The notes under the pieces: generated by a model
What the model was told of the DNA's origin: nothing
Seen by the model: only the letters and a program-made list of their open reading frames with translations
Database searches by the model: none
Made by a program: the position numbers and the translations under genes
Assembly (NCBI GenBank): GCA_016702645.1
Contig: JADJDP010000004.1
Span: 62,001-126,000 of the forward strand
DNA from: Flavobacteriales bacterium
Lineage (GTDB): Bacteria; Bacteroidota; Bacteroidia; Flavobacteriales_F; PHOS-HE28
Direction of reading: 5' to 3'
DNA: 64,000 nt
In this document: positions 1 to 8,084 of the stretch, one piece after another
Layout of the letters: each line of letters begins with the position of its first letter
Position numbering within the stretch: the first letter of the stretch is position 1

Positions 1-1287
1 GATGAGTGCGGCTCTGTAACGGCCGAAGCCCTGACCTTAGGCGGTTCGCTAACGCTCAGCGGGGATGTCACCTTCGCGACCTCCACGGGGGATTTCGTCA
101 CTGGCTCACCCTATGCAGGTGCACCGGTGGTTTGGCATGCCTTCACCACAACGGAATGTGCCGATGTGAGCCTGTCCTACTGCGGATTGGATCCCGTTTG
201 GACCAACAGCTTCGGGTTCTTCGCCCGCGACTGTCCGGCGTCGGACCTGGTGCTCTTCTCGAGCTTCAACAGCACGGATTGCTTGGACGGGAACCGTACC
301 TACCTCTTCGATCAGTTGGCTGCCGGCACCTACTACGTGCCGGTGTTGTTGGACCCCAACGACAACGCGGTGGGTCCCTATGAGTTGACCTTGTCGGCAT
401 CGGCCTGCCCTGCGGTGCCCACGTTCTTCGATCTCTGCTCCCAAGTGCAATACCAACCACTCGCAGTCGGGGCCAGCCTCACGCTTTCTGGCGATAACAC
501 GGCCGCGACCGGCACCAATGATTTCGATCCGGGATCCCCGTTCAGCGGAGCCCCTGTTGTGTGGCATGGCATCACCACCACCTCCTGTTCCAACATCACG
601 TTGGCATACTGCGGACTTGATCCCACTTGGGACAACACTTTCGGATTCTTCGCCACGGAGTGTCCAATGGTGACGCCGTATTATTTCACCACCTTCAACA
701 ACGACGATTGCGTGGATGGGAACCGCACGTACGTCTTCAACAATGTGCCTGCGGGCAGCTATCTGATACCCGTACTTCTCGATGCCGTGAACAATGCGAT
801 CGGTCCTTACTCATTGCAAGTATCCGCTGCGGCTTGTGCAGTGGTGCCACCGGCGAACGACGATTGTACGAACGTGATCGCCGAAGCGCTCGCAGTTGGT
901 ACGACGCTCACGTTCACCGGGGACAACACCAACGCCACGTCAGCAGGTGATTTCGTCGTGGGCTCGCCGTTCATCGCCGCACCCGTGGTGTGGCATTCGT
1001 TCACCACCGGCGAATGCTCCGATGTATTGCTGAAGTACTGTGGACAGGATCCGGTGTGGAGCAATACGTTCGGCTTCCTGGCCACGACCTGCCCCGGTGA
1101 TGCGCTTGTGTACTTCTCCACGACGAATAGCACTGGCTGCGTGGAGGGCAACACCACCTATCTCTTCAACGATCTGCCCGCCGGGACCTACTATGTACCC
1201 GTGCTGAGCGATGCAGCCAACAACTCCTTCGGGTCCTATTCCATCGATGTGGTCGCAGAGAACTGCCTGTTCCTGGCCATGGATGCA
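1..1287 (+). repeat. Three in-frame tandem repeats of exactly 429 bp
   Basis: Units start at 1, 430 and 859. The codons for the conserved Trp of VVWH fall at 133, 562 and 991, giving an exact 429-bp (143-residue) period. The copies are diverged at the protein level, so this is an old duplication rather than a recent one. More units probably lie upstream of the window. Confidence 0.8.
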
Positions 1288-1539
1288 CGAGCACCTGAGC
1301 CGCTCACGGTATGGCCCAACCCCAGCAACGGCCACCTATTCATCGATCATTTACCGGCTGGGAGCATGATGGTCCAAGTGATGGACGCAACGGGCCGAAC
1401 GGTTCACACCCAACGCACACCTGCAGCTACCGGTGGGAGGACGGAACTTGCGCTCGAAGGGCGCTTGGCACCCGGTACCTACCTGCTCGTGCTCACTTCC
1501 GAAAGGCACCGCCTCGAGCAGCGTTTCGTTGTTCGTTGA
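1..1539 (+). CDS. T9SS type A secreted repeat protein, 5'-truncated by window start
   Basis: This is the C-terminal part of a secreted or surface protein; the reading frame is already open at base 1, so the true start lies upstream. It shows three 143-residue repeats (units begin at 1, 430 and 859), each with the motif APVVWH, a cysteine about seven residues later, a YCG.DP.W..(S/T)FGF block and a late G.Y.L strand. These resemble the pre-peptidase-like beta-sandwich domains of Bacteroidota exoproteins. The last 85 residues or so form a type A sorting domain (VWPNPSNG, then a GTYLLVL strand and a terminal RFVVR), which directs export by the type IX system and cleavage at the surface. The natural ligand or substrate cannot be told from sequence. 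The next gene, 95 bp downstream on the same strand, is another T9SS protein. Confidence 0.85.
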   Translation, partial: DECGSVTAEALTLGGSLTLSGDVTFATSTGDFVTGSPYAGAPVVWHAFTTTECADVSLSYCGLDPVWTNSFGFFARDCPASDLVLFSSFNSTDCLDGNRTYLFDQLAAGTYYVPVLLDPNDNAVGPYELTLSASACPAVPTFFDLCSQVQYQPLAVGASLTLSGDNTAATGTNDFDPGSPFSGAPVVWHGITTTSCSNITLAYCGLDPTWDNTFGFFATECPMVTPYYFTTFNNDDCVDGNRTYVFNNVPAGSYLIPVLLDAVNNAIGPYSLQVSAAACAVVPPANDDCTNVIAEALAVGTTLTFTGDNTNATSAGDFVVGSPFIAAPVVWHSFTTGECSDVLLKYCGQDPVWSNTFGFLATTCPGDALVYFSTTNSTGCVEGNTTYLFNDLPAGTYYVPVLSDAANNSFGSYSIDVVAENCLFLAMDARAPEPLTVWPNPSNGHLFIDHLPAGSMMVQVMDATGRTVHTQRTPAATGGRTELALEGRLAPGTYLLVLTSERHRLEQRFVVR

Positions 1540-1634
1540 TGTCCGCTTCGCGAGCCACGAGGCCATCGCAGCGGCCGACCCCCAAGCGGTAGGACGCTGA
1601 GGCTAGATGTATTTCCTTTGGATCGAATCCCATT

Positions 1635-4600
1635 TTGAAATCGAACATGAGCATGTTTATCCCCCGGACCTGGTTGGCCACCCTCGGCTTGTTGTTGCAC
1701 ACGGTTACAATGAATGCGGCACCGAGCGAGTTGGGCGGGAATCCGACCAACGATGATTGTGCTGGTGCCATTGAGCTCATTTCGGGCGCGACCTGCGTAC
1801 CGGTAAATGGCGATGTGGCGGGTGCCACCCAGTCGTTGCCCGCGATCACCTGCTCAGGCATCACGGGTACTGCGGACGATGACGTGTGGTACTGGTTCAC
1901 GGCAACGAACACGTCGCAGATGATCGAGGTGGTGGGTAGCTCCGGCTTCAACGCGGTGATCGATCTGCGGACGGGGGCATGCAATGGAACGAATTATCGC
2001 TGCACCGATCTGGCGATCGCAGGGGGCACCGAGATCCTCACGGCGACGAACCTGACCGTCGGGACCATCTACTACGTGCGGATCTACAGCCGTGACGCCA
2101 CCGTACCGTCCACCACCTCGTTCACCATCTGTGTGCATGACCCCATCACCCCGACGAACGATGATTGCGGGAGTGCGATCGAACTTGTTCCGAACCCGAT
2201 CTGCTCACCGGTAACAGGCACTGTTGCATTTGCCACGCAATCCATTCCGGCCATCACATGCAATGGCTTCACAGGCAACGCCAATGATGACGTCTGGTAC
2301 AAGTTCACCGCTACGGAAACCACGCATACCATCGAAGTCGTGCTGGGTGCCGGTTGGGACGGGGTGTTGGACCTGCGTTCGGGAAGTTGCAATGGGACCA
2401 ACATCGCGTGCTCGGATTCCCCGACGATGGTGGCAACGGGTCTCACGGTCGGCGAAACCTACTACCTGCGGATCTACCACTATTTCAGTGCAGCACCCAC
2501 GAACACGAGCTTCACGGTCTGTTTGGTGGGCGAAGCGCCCTCTTCCTGTCCTGCTTCCTCGGGTACCCTCACGGCCGATGCCTCGCCGGTATGCCTGGTT
2601 GCTGGAAGCGCGGACATCAGCGCCACGCCGGATGGTAATGCAGTGGTACCCACGGGTTACGAAACCGTTTACGTGCTCACTCAAGGCGCGGGTTTGGTGA
2701 TCGTTCAGGCTGGTGCCACTCCGAACTTCACGGTGGCCATCGCGGATGACTACACGATCCACACGCTTGTTTACGACCCCACCACGCTCGACCTGTCCGG
2801 TGTTGTGCTTGGCACCACCACGGGCTTCGATGTGAACGCGCTGTTGATACAAGGCGGCGGTTCGATCTGCGCCAGCTTGGATGTGGCCGGTGCGCCCATC
2901 ACCGTGGAGGAATGCGTGGTGTGCGATGCGAACGCGGGAGCGCTCATCGCCGATGCCACACCAGTGTGTCTTGTTGCGGGAAGTGCCACCATCAGCGCCA
3001 CACCGGATGGCAATGCAGTGGTGCCCACGGGTTACGAAACGCTCTTCGTTCTCACGCAAGGCCCGGGCCTGGTCATCATCGGGACCAGCACCACGCCTTC
3101 CTTCGACGTTGCGCTCGCCGATAGCTACACGATCCATACGCTGGTTTACGACCCCACCACGCTCGATCTATCGGGCGTCGTGTTGGGCACCACCACGGGC
3201 TTCGATGTGAACGCGCTGTTGATCCAGGGCGGTGGTTCGATCTGCGCCAGCATGGATGTGGCCGGTGCGCCCATCACCGTGGAGGAATGCGTGGTGTGCG
3301 ATGCGAACGCGGGAGCGCTCATCGCCGATGCTACACCGGTATGTCTTGTTGCGGGAAGCGCGGACATAAGTGCCACTCCCGATGGTAATGCCGTGGTTCC
3401 TGTCGGTTATGAGACGGTCTACGTGCTCACGCAAGGTGCGGGGTTGGTGATCGTCAACGCAGGGGCCACGCCGATCTTCAACGTCACCAGCGCTGACGAT
3501 TACACGATCCACACGCTTGTTTACGACCCGCTCACGCTCGATCCATCGGGCATCGTCCTCGGCGTTACCACGGGCTTCGATGTGAACGCGCTCTTGATCC
3601 AAGGGGGCGGTTCGATCTGCGCCAGCTTGGATGTGGCCGGTGCGCCCATCACCGTGCAGGAGTGTGTGGTGTGCGATGCGAACGCGGGAGCGCTCATCGC
3701 CGATGCCACACCAGTGTGTCTTGTTGCTGGAAGCGCTGACATCAGCGCCACGCCGGACGGCAATGCAGTGGTACCCACCGGTTACGAAACCGTTTACGTG
3801 CTCACTCAAGGCGCGGGCTTGGTGATCGTTCAAGCTGGTGCCACTCCGAACTTCACGGTGACCATCGCGGATGACTACACGATCCATACGCTGGTGTACG
3901 ACCCCACCACGCTCGATCTGTCCGGTGTTGTGCTTGGAACCACCACGGGCTTCGATGTGAACGCGCTGTTGATCCAAGGCGGCGGTTCGATCTGCGCCAG
4001 CTTGGATGTGGCCGGTGCGCCCATCACCGTGGAGGAATGCGTGGTGTGCGATGCGAACGCGGGAGCGCTTATCGCCGATGCCACACCAGTGTGTCTTATT
4101 GCGGGAAGTGCCACCATCAGCGCCACACCGGATGGCAATGCAGTGGTTCCAACGGGTTACGAAACGCTCTTCGTTCTCACGCAAGGCCCGGGCCTGGTCA
4201 TCATCGGGACCAGCACCACGCCTTCCTTCGACGTTGCGCTCGCCGATAGCTACACCATCCACACGCTGGTGTACGACCCCACCACGCTCGATCTATCGGG
4301 CGTCGTATTGGGCACCACCACGGGCTTCGATGTGAACGCGCTGTTGATCCAGGGCGGTGGTTCGATCTGCGCAAGCCTTGATGTGGTCGGTGCGTTGATC
4401 GAAGTGAGCGAATGCGTGGTGTGCGATGCCGATGCGGGCACCCTCACTGCGGATGAAACACCGGTTTGCCTGTTCGGTGGTTCGGCCCAGGTCGGTGCCA
4501 CGCCGAACGGCGATGCCGTGGTACCCGTTGGCTACGAGACCGCCTTCGTGCTCACTCAAGGTCCTGGCCTTGTGATCATAGACCTGGGTGTCGGACCCGT

Positions 4601-5807
4601 CTTCACCGTGAACGCACCCGGAAGCTACACGATCCATACCCTCGTCTATGATCCCCTGACCATCGATCCAAGTCTCATTGAACTCGGTGTCACCACTGGT
4701 TTCGATGTGAATGGATTGTTGATCCAGGGTGGCGGCACCATCTGCGGAGCTTTGGATGTTCTCGGAGCTCCGATCAGTGTGAACGATTGTGCTCCGGGCA
4801 ATAACGACTGCGTGAACGCCTTCCCGATCGGGATCAACGTGGTGGATGATTGTCCCGCCGCAGCGACCGCTGGCGACAACACGTATGCGACCATGGACGG
4901 TGGGGACGCGACCTGTGATGATCCGGGCTCGGACCTGCTTGACGTTTGGTACACCTTCAACGCCGGCCCGAACACGAGCGTCACGATCAACTTCGATCAA
5001 GGAACGATGGAGGATTGGGCGATCGTGATCAGCGATGGATGCAACGGCAATGAACTCGCTTGTGTGATCCAGCCGGTCACGCCCATCGACTTCACCACCG
5101 TGCCGGATACCGATTACCTGGTGCGCGTTTACAGCAATGCCACCTTCGGTAACGGCGGACAGTTCAGCCTGTGTATCACCGGCGATACCCCCACCGTGGT
5201 TTGCGATGGAGGGTCCGTGCAAACCAGCACGGGCGCTTTCAGCGTGGACGTTTGCCAGGATGTCGATGCTGATATCATCGATTTCAATACCACCAGCACC
5301 AGTGCGGAGAACTACGTGTTCCTGCTCACGGACGAGAGCAATGTGATCATCGCGCAGCTCATGGGCGGTTCGTTGGACTTCAACAGCGCCGGGTTGGGTG
5401 TTTATCGCGTTTGGGGCATCAGCTACAACGGGACGCTCGTGGGTGCGGATCCCGGTTCGCTCGCCACGGAGATCACCAGTACAGGGACTTGTGTGGACCT
5501 CAGCGACAACTATGTATTGGTGAACGTCGACATCTGTGATGGCATCACGGATATGACCGTAGCATCATGGAACTTGTTCCCCAACCCCGGGAATGGCGAT
5601 TTCAGCCTCACCTACGCAGGGCCCGATGCCATCACCACGCTGGATGTGGTGGACATGGAAGGCCGCGTTGTATACCAAGAGCGCCAGAGCATGAGCACGG
5701 GCCAAGTGGTTCCGTTCGCGCTCCACGGCCAGTTGGCCATGGGCGTGTACAACGTGCGCCTGAACAGCGAGGCGGGAAGCGCCAACCTGCGTCTCGTGGT
5801 GCGTTGA
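1635..5807 (+). CDS. Large T9SS type A surface protein with PPC-like and 125-residue repeats
   Basis: A 1390-residue exported protein. The N-terminus has a basic start, a hydrophobic stretch (WLATLGLLLHTVTMNA) and a likely signal cleavage site near residue 30; in-frame ATGs at 1647 and 1653 are alternative starts. Two diverged domains beginning NDDC (about residues 35-300) and a third after the repeats (about 1055-1175) resemble bacterial pre-peptidase C-terminal domains, with DDVWY(W/K)F motifs. Between them sit six tandem 125-residue units (about 315-1064), each with PVCL..GSA, GYET.(Y/F)VLTQG.GLVI and YTIHTLVYDP motifs. The C-terminus (LFPNPGNGDF to NLRLVVR) is a type A T9SS sorting domain. 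Probably an adhesin or stalk-like surface protein; no catalytic motif is visible. Confidence 0.88.
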   Translation: MKSNMSMFIPRTWLATLGLLLHTVTMNAAPSELGGNPTNDDCAGAIELISGATCVPVNGDVAGATQSLPAITCSGITGTADDDVWYWFTATNTSQMIEVVGSSGFNAVIDLRTGACNGTNYRCTDLAIAGGTEILTATNLTVGTIYYVRIYSRDATVPSTTSFTICVHDPITPTNDDCGSAIELVPNPICSPVTGTVAFATQSIPAITCNGFTGNANDDVWYKFTATETTHTIEVVLGAGWDGVLDLRSGSCNGTNIACSDSPTMVATGLTVGETYYLRIYHYFSAAPTNTSFTVCLVGEAPSSCPASSGTLTADASPVCLVAGSADISATPDGNAVVPTGYETVYVLTQGAGLVIVQAGATPNFTVAIADDYTIHTLVYDPTTLDLSGVVLGTTTGFDVNALLIQGGGSICASLDVAGAPITVEECVVCDANAGALIADATPVCLVAGSATISATPDGNAVVPTGYETLFVLTQGPGLVIIGTSTTPSFDVALADSYTIHTLVYDPTTLDLSGVVLGTTTGFDVNALLIQGGGSICASMDVAGAPITVEECVVCDANAGALIADATPVCLVAGSADISATPDGNAVVPVGYETVYVLTQGAGLVIVNAGATPIFNVTSADDYTIHTLVYDPLTLDPSGIVLGVTTGFDVNALLIQGGGSICASLDVAGAPITVQECVVCDANAGALIADATPVCLVAGSADISATPDGNAVVPTGYETVYVLTQGAGLVIVQAGATPNFTVTIADDYTIHTLVYDPTTLDLSGVVLGTTTGFDVNALLIQGGGSICASLDVAGAPITVEECVVCDANAGALIADATPVCLIAGSATISATPDGNAVVPTGYETLFVLTQGPGLVIIGTSTTPSFDVALADSYTIHTLVYDPTTLDLSGVVLGTTTGFDVNALLIQGGGSICASLDVVGALIEVSECVVCDADAGTLTADETPVCLFGGSAQVGATPNGDAVVPVGYETAFVLTQGPGLVIIDLGVGPVFTVNAPGSYTIHTLVYDPLTIDPSLIELGVTTGFDVNGLLIQGGGTICGALDVLGAPISVNDCAPGNNDCVNAFPIGINVVDDCPAAATAGDNTYATMDGGDATCDDPGSDLLDVWYTFNAGPNTSVTINFDQGTMEDWAIVISDGCNGNELACVIQPVTPIDFTTVPDTDYLVRVYSNATFGNGGQFSLCITGDTPTVVCDGGSVQTSTGAFSVDVCQDVDADIIDFNTTSTSAENYVFLLTDESNVIIAQLMGGSLDFNSAGLGVYRVWGISYNGTLVGADPGSLATEITSTGTCVDLSDNYVLVNVDICDGITDMTVASWNLFPNPGNGDFSLTYAGPDAITTLDVVDMEGRVVYQERQSMSTGQVVPFALHGQLAMGVYNVRLNSEAGSANLRLVVR
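2577..4826 (+). repeat. Six 375-bp in-frame repeats with A-B-C-A-B-D order
   Basis: Units start at 2577, 2952, 3327, 3702, 4077 and 4452, exactly 375 bp apart. Units 1 and 4 are nearly identical (both carry VIVQAGATPNFTV), as are units 2 and 5 (both carry VIIGTSTTPSFDVALADS), while 3 and 6 differ. This shows a recent 1125-bp (three-unit) block duplication on top of an older unit duplication. The region is a likely hotspot for recombination and for assembly collapse. Confidence 0.92.
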
Positions 5808-5825
5808 TGCCCGCAACCTGAATGG

Positions 5826-5857
5826 AAGGGCGGTCACCTTAGGGCGACCGCCCTTTT
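5826..5857 (+). terminator. Rho-independent terminator after the T9SS gene
   Basis: A perfect 10-bp stem (AAGGGCGGTC at 5826-5835 with GACCGCCCTT at 5846-5855) around a 10-nt loop runs into a TTTT tract. It lies 19 bp after the stop of the upstream gene. Confidence 0.85.
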
Positions 5858-5876
5858 CATTTGGCGAAGCTTCGTA

Positions 5877-5898
5877 ACCCCTTCCTGCGCAAAGGGGT
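5877..5898 (+). other. Small inverted repeat just upstream of the next start
   Basis: ACCCCTT (5877-5883) and AAGGGGT (5892-5898) can pair across an 8-nt loop, ending 10 bp before the ATG at 5909. It could be an operator or an mRNA hairpin that affects initiation, or it could be chance. Confidence 0.25.
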
Positions 5899-5908
5899 AT
5901 AAGCGGGC

Positions 5909-6424
5909 ATGAAAGCCCTAACTCTGTTCGCTTGGTGCGTGCTTTTGGCTTCGAACGCCATTGCACAGAAGGACGGCGAACCCATGGTCCTGGAGATCGT
6001 GGGTCGTATCACCGATGGTGAGAAGAAGCTCGCAGGCTGCCAAGTCACCGTGTATGACGGTAACGACGTGGTAGGCGAACAGGTCACCGACAAGAGCGGC
6101 CGCTTCGGTATTGGCTTGGGCTTGCAGAAGGAATTCGCCATCGTCTTCCAACGCGAAGGCTTCCTCCCGAAACGGATGCTCGTGGACACACGCGCGAAGA
6201 TCCCCGTGGAGGTAGTGGCCATTGCGCCGCTTGATATGGAGATGAGCATGCTCGTTGCTGACAAGTACGAAGGTGCCGATACCGATGTGCTCGATTTCCC
6301 CTTCGCCATCGTGAAGTGGAACCGGCAGGTTGGAGCTTTCGTACAGGACCAGGAATACACCGTTGACATGATGCGCGCGAACGGTGCGGCTTTGCTCCAA
6401 GCCGGACGGTCCGTGAAACATTGA
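5909..6424 (+). CDS. Small secreted protein with carboxypeptidase-regulatory-like fold
   Basis: A 171-residue protein with a clear signal peptide (MKALTLFAWCVLLASNAIA, cleavage before QKDG). Residues 25-95 read like a CarboxypepD_reg/Cna-B beta-sandwich: IVGRITDGEKKLAGCQVTVY, then a D.SGRF strand and a KRMLVDT strand. Such domains are common in Bacteroidota periplasmic proteins. There is no T9SS tail and no lipobox, so it probably remains in the periplasm. It follows a strong terminator, so it has its own promoter. The function is unknown. Confidence 0.7.
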   Translation: MKALTLFAWCVLLASNAIAQKDGEPMVLEIVGRITDGEKKLAGCQVTVYDGNDVVGEQVTDKSGRFGIGLGLQKEFAIVFQREGFLPKRMLVDTRAKIPVEVVAIAPLDMEMSMLVADKYEGADTDVLDFPFAIVKWNRQVGAFVQDQEYTVDMMRANGAALLQAGRSVKH

Positions 6425-6497
6425 ACCACACCAAATACACCATACGCCGGGGGCGTTCGCTGCGAAGCGGACGCCCTTCGGCTTTCAACCCACCTGC

Positions 6498-6505
6498 TAC
6501 CTTTA
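6498..6505 (+). promoter_or_regulatory. Candidate -7 box (TACCTTTA) for the 3-HAO/ACMSD pair
   Basis: TACCTTTA differs by one base from the Bacteroidota -7 consensus TAnnTTTG and lies 24 bp upstream of the ATG at 6530. No convincing -33 TTG is seen at the expected distance. Confidence 0.4.
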
Positions 6506-6529
6506 GCGGCACCGAGCATTTTTGCTGCC

Positions 6530-7060
6530 ATGAGCATCCGCAGACCCTTCAACCTACAAGGCTGGATCGCCGAGAACCGCGACCTGCTGAAACCACCCGT
6601 GGGCAACAAGAACCTCTATGCGGATGCGGGCGACTACATTGTGATGATCGTCGGCGGGCCGAACGCACGCAAGGACTACCACTGGAACGAAACCGAGGAA
6701 CTCTTCTACCAACTGGAGGGGGATATCGAAGTGGGTATCCAGGAGGATGGAAAAGCGGTGACGATCCCGATCAAGCAGGGCGAAATGTTCCTGCTGCCTT
6801 CGCGCACACCTCACCAACCCCGTAGAGGTGCGGGTACGGTGGGTCTTGTGATCGAGGTGAAACGCGATGATCGCGAACTCGAGGACGGCCTGCAGTGGTA
6901 TTGCGAGAAGTGCAACAACCTGTTGCATGAATACCGCTTCGTGCTGCACAATGTCGAGACCGATTTCCTGCCGCGCTTTCGTGCGTTCTATGGCAATGAG
7001 GAGCTTCGCACTTGCAAGAAGTGCGGACATGTGATGGAGACGGACCCGCGCTTCGTGTGA
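6530..7060 (+). CDS. nbaC: 3-hydroxyanthranilate 3,4-dioxygenase
   Basis: A 176-residue cupin enzyme that opens 3-hydroxyanthranilate with O2 to 2-amino-3-carboxymuconate semialdehyde, in the kynurenine pathway (tryptophan breakdown or quinolinate synthesis). The catalytic Fe(II) ligands of the bacterial family are present at the expected places: His51, Glu57 and His95, with the substrate-binding arginines Arg47 and Arg99. A C-terminal rubredoxin-like iron site (Cys125-x2-Cys128 and Cys162-x2-Cys165) marks the bacterial/fungal type rather than the vertebrate form. Length matches the family. The next gene begins two bases after the stop, and it encodes the enzyme that consumes this product. 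Confidence 0.95.
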   Translation: MSIRRPFNLQGWIAENRDLLKPPVGNKNLYADAGDYIVMIVGGPNARKDYHWNETEELFYQLEGDIEVGIQEDGKAVTIPIKQGEMFLLPSRTPHQPRRGAGTVGLVIEVKRDDRELEDGLQWYCEKCNNLLHEYRFVLHNVETDFLPRFRAFYGNEELRTCKKCGHVMETDPRFV

Positions 7061-7062
7061 GC

Positions 7063-8080
7063 ATGGCGGAGCTCCTCTCCATCGACATCCATACGCACAT
7101 CCTGCCGGAGAACATCCCGGATTTCGGGGCCAAATACGGCTATCGTGGTTTCATCCACCTGGACCACCACAAGCCGGGTTGTGCCCGCATGATGATGGAT
7201 GACAAGTTCTTCCGGGAGGTACAGGCGAACTCGTGGGATCCACAGGTGCGCATTGCCGAGTGCGATGCCCACCGCGTGCATGTGCAGGTGCTCAGCACCG
7301 TGCCGGTGATGTTCAGCTACTGGGCAAAAGCGCAGGACACCTTGGACCTTTCGATGTTCCTCAATGATCACATCGCGGGTATCGTCCATCGTTGGCCCAC
7401 ACGCTTCGTAGGTCTGGGCACACTCCCGATGCAGGAGCCGGAACTTGCCGTCAAGGAATTGGAGCGATGCAAAAGCATCGGGCTCACAGGTGTGCAGATC
7501 GGAACGCACGTGAACGGGATGAACCTCGGGGAGCCGCGTTTGCTGCCGGTCTTCCAGGCATGTGAGGAATTGGGCATGGCAGTCTTCGTGCACCCATGGG
7601 ATATGATGGGTGCGGACCGCATGGACAAGTATTGGATGCCCTGGCTGGTGGGCATGCCGGTGGAAACCACCACGGCCATCGTGAGCATGATCTTCAGTGG
7701 GCTCTTCGAACGACTTCCGAGATTGCGTGTGGCCTTTGCGCATGGCGGCGGCTCCTTTCCTGCAACACTAGGCCGCATCGAGCACGGCTTCCTTGTTCGC
7801 CCCGGACCTCTGTGCGGTGGACAACAACGTGAACCCTCGGGAGTACATGGGTCGCTTCTGGATCGATGCTCTCGTTCACGACCCTGCCGTGCTGAACCAT
7901 GTTGTCGACCTCATGGGTGCCAACCGCGTGGCCATGGGCACCGACTATCCGTTCCCCTTGGGCGAATTAGTGCCGGGCGAGTTGATCAGCAGCATGCCGT
8001 ACGACCGAGTGACGAAGGAGATGTTGTTGGGTGGAGCTGCTTTGCAGTGGCTTGCGATGGAACGCGGGCGGTTCGCTTAG
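7063..8080 (+). CDS. 2-amino-3-carboxymuconate-6-semialdehyde decarboxylase (ACMSD), frameshifted
   Basis: A zinc amidohydrolase-superfamily decarboxylase that converts ACMS to aminomuconate semialdehyde, diverting flux from quinolinate/NAD towards catabolism. The metal ligands are recognisable: HTH (residues 10-12), FVHPWD, FAHGGG and the terminal GTDYPFPLGE aspartate. The first frame is open to about 7803, and the rest (DLCAVDNNVNP onward) is in the next frame. Dropping one G of the GG at 7804-7805 restores a continuous protein of about 338 residues, the usual ACMSD length. It is probably a sequencing indel; if real, the gene is a pseudogene. It is translationally linked to the dioxygenase (2-bp gap) and ends 4 bp from the stop of the convergent gene. 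Confidence 0.9.
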
Positions 8081-8084
8081 CCAG

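Noticed and set aside
2577..4826. Regular repeats considered as a CRISPR array
   Set aside because: The 375-bp units are in frame, code for a secreted protein and have no spacer structure.
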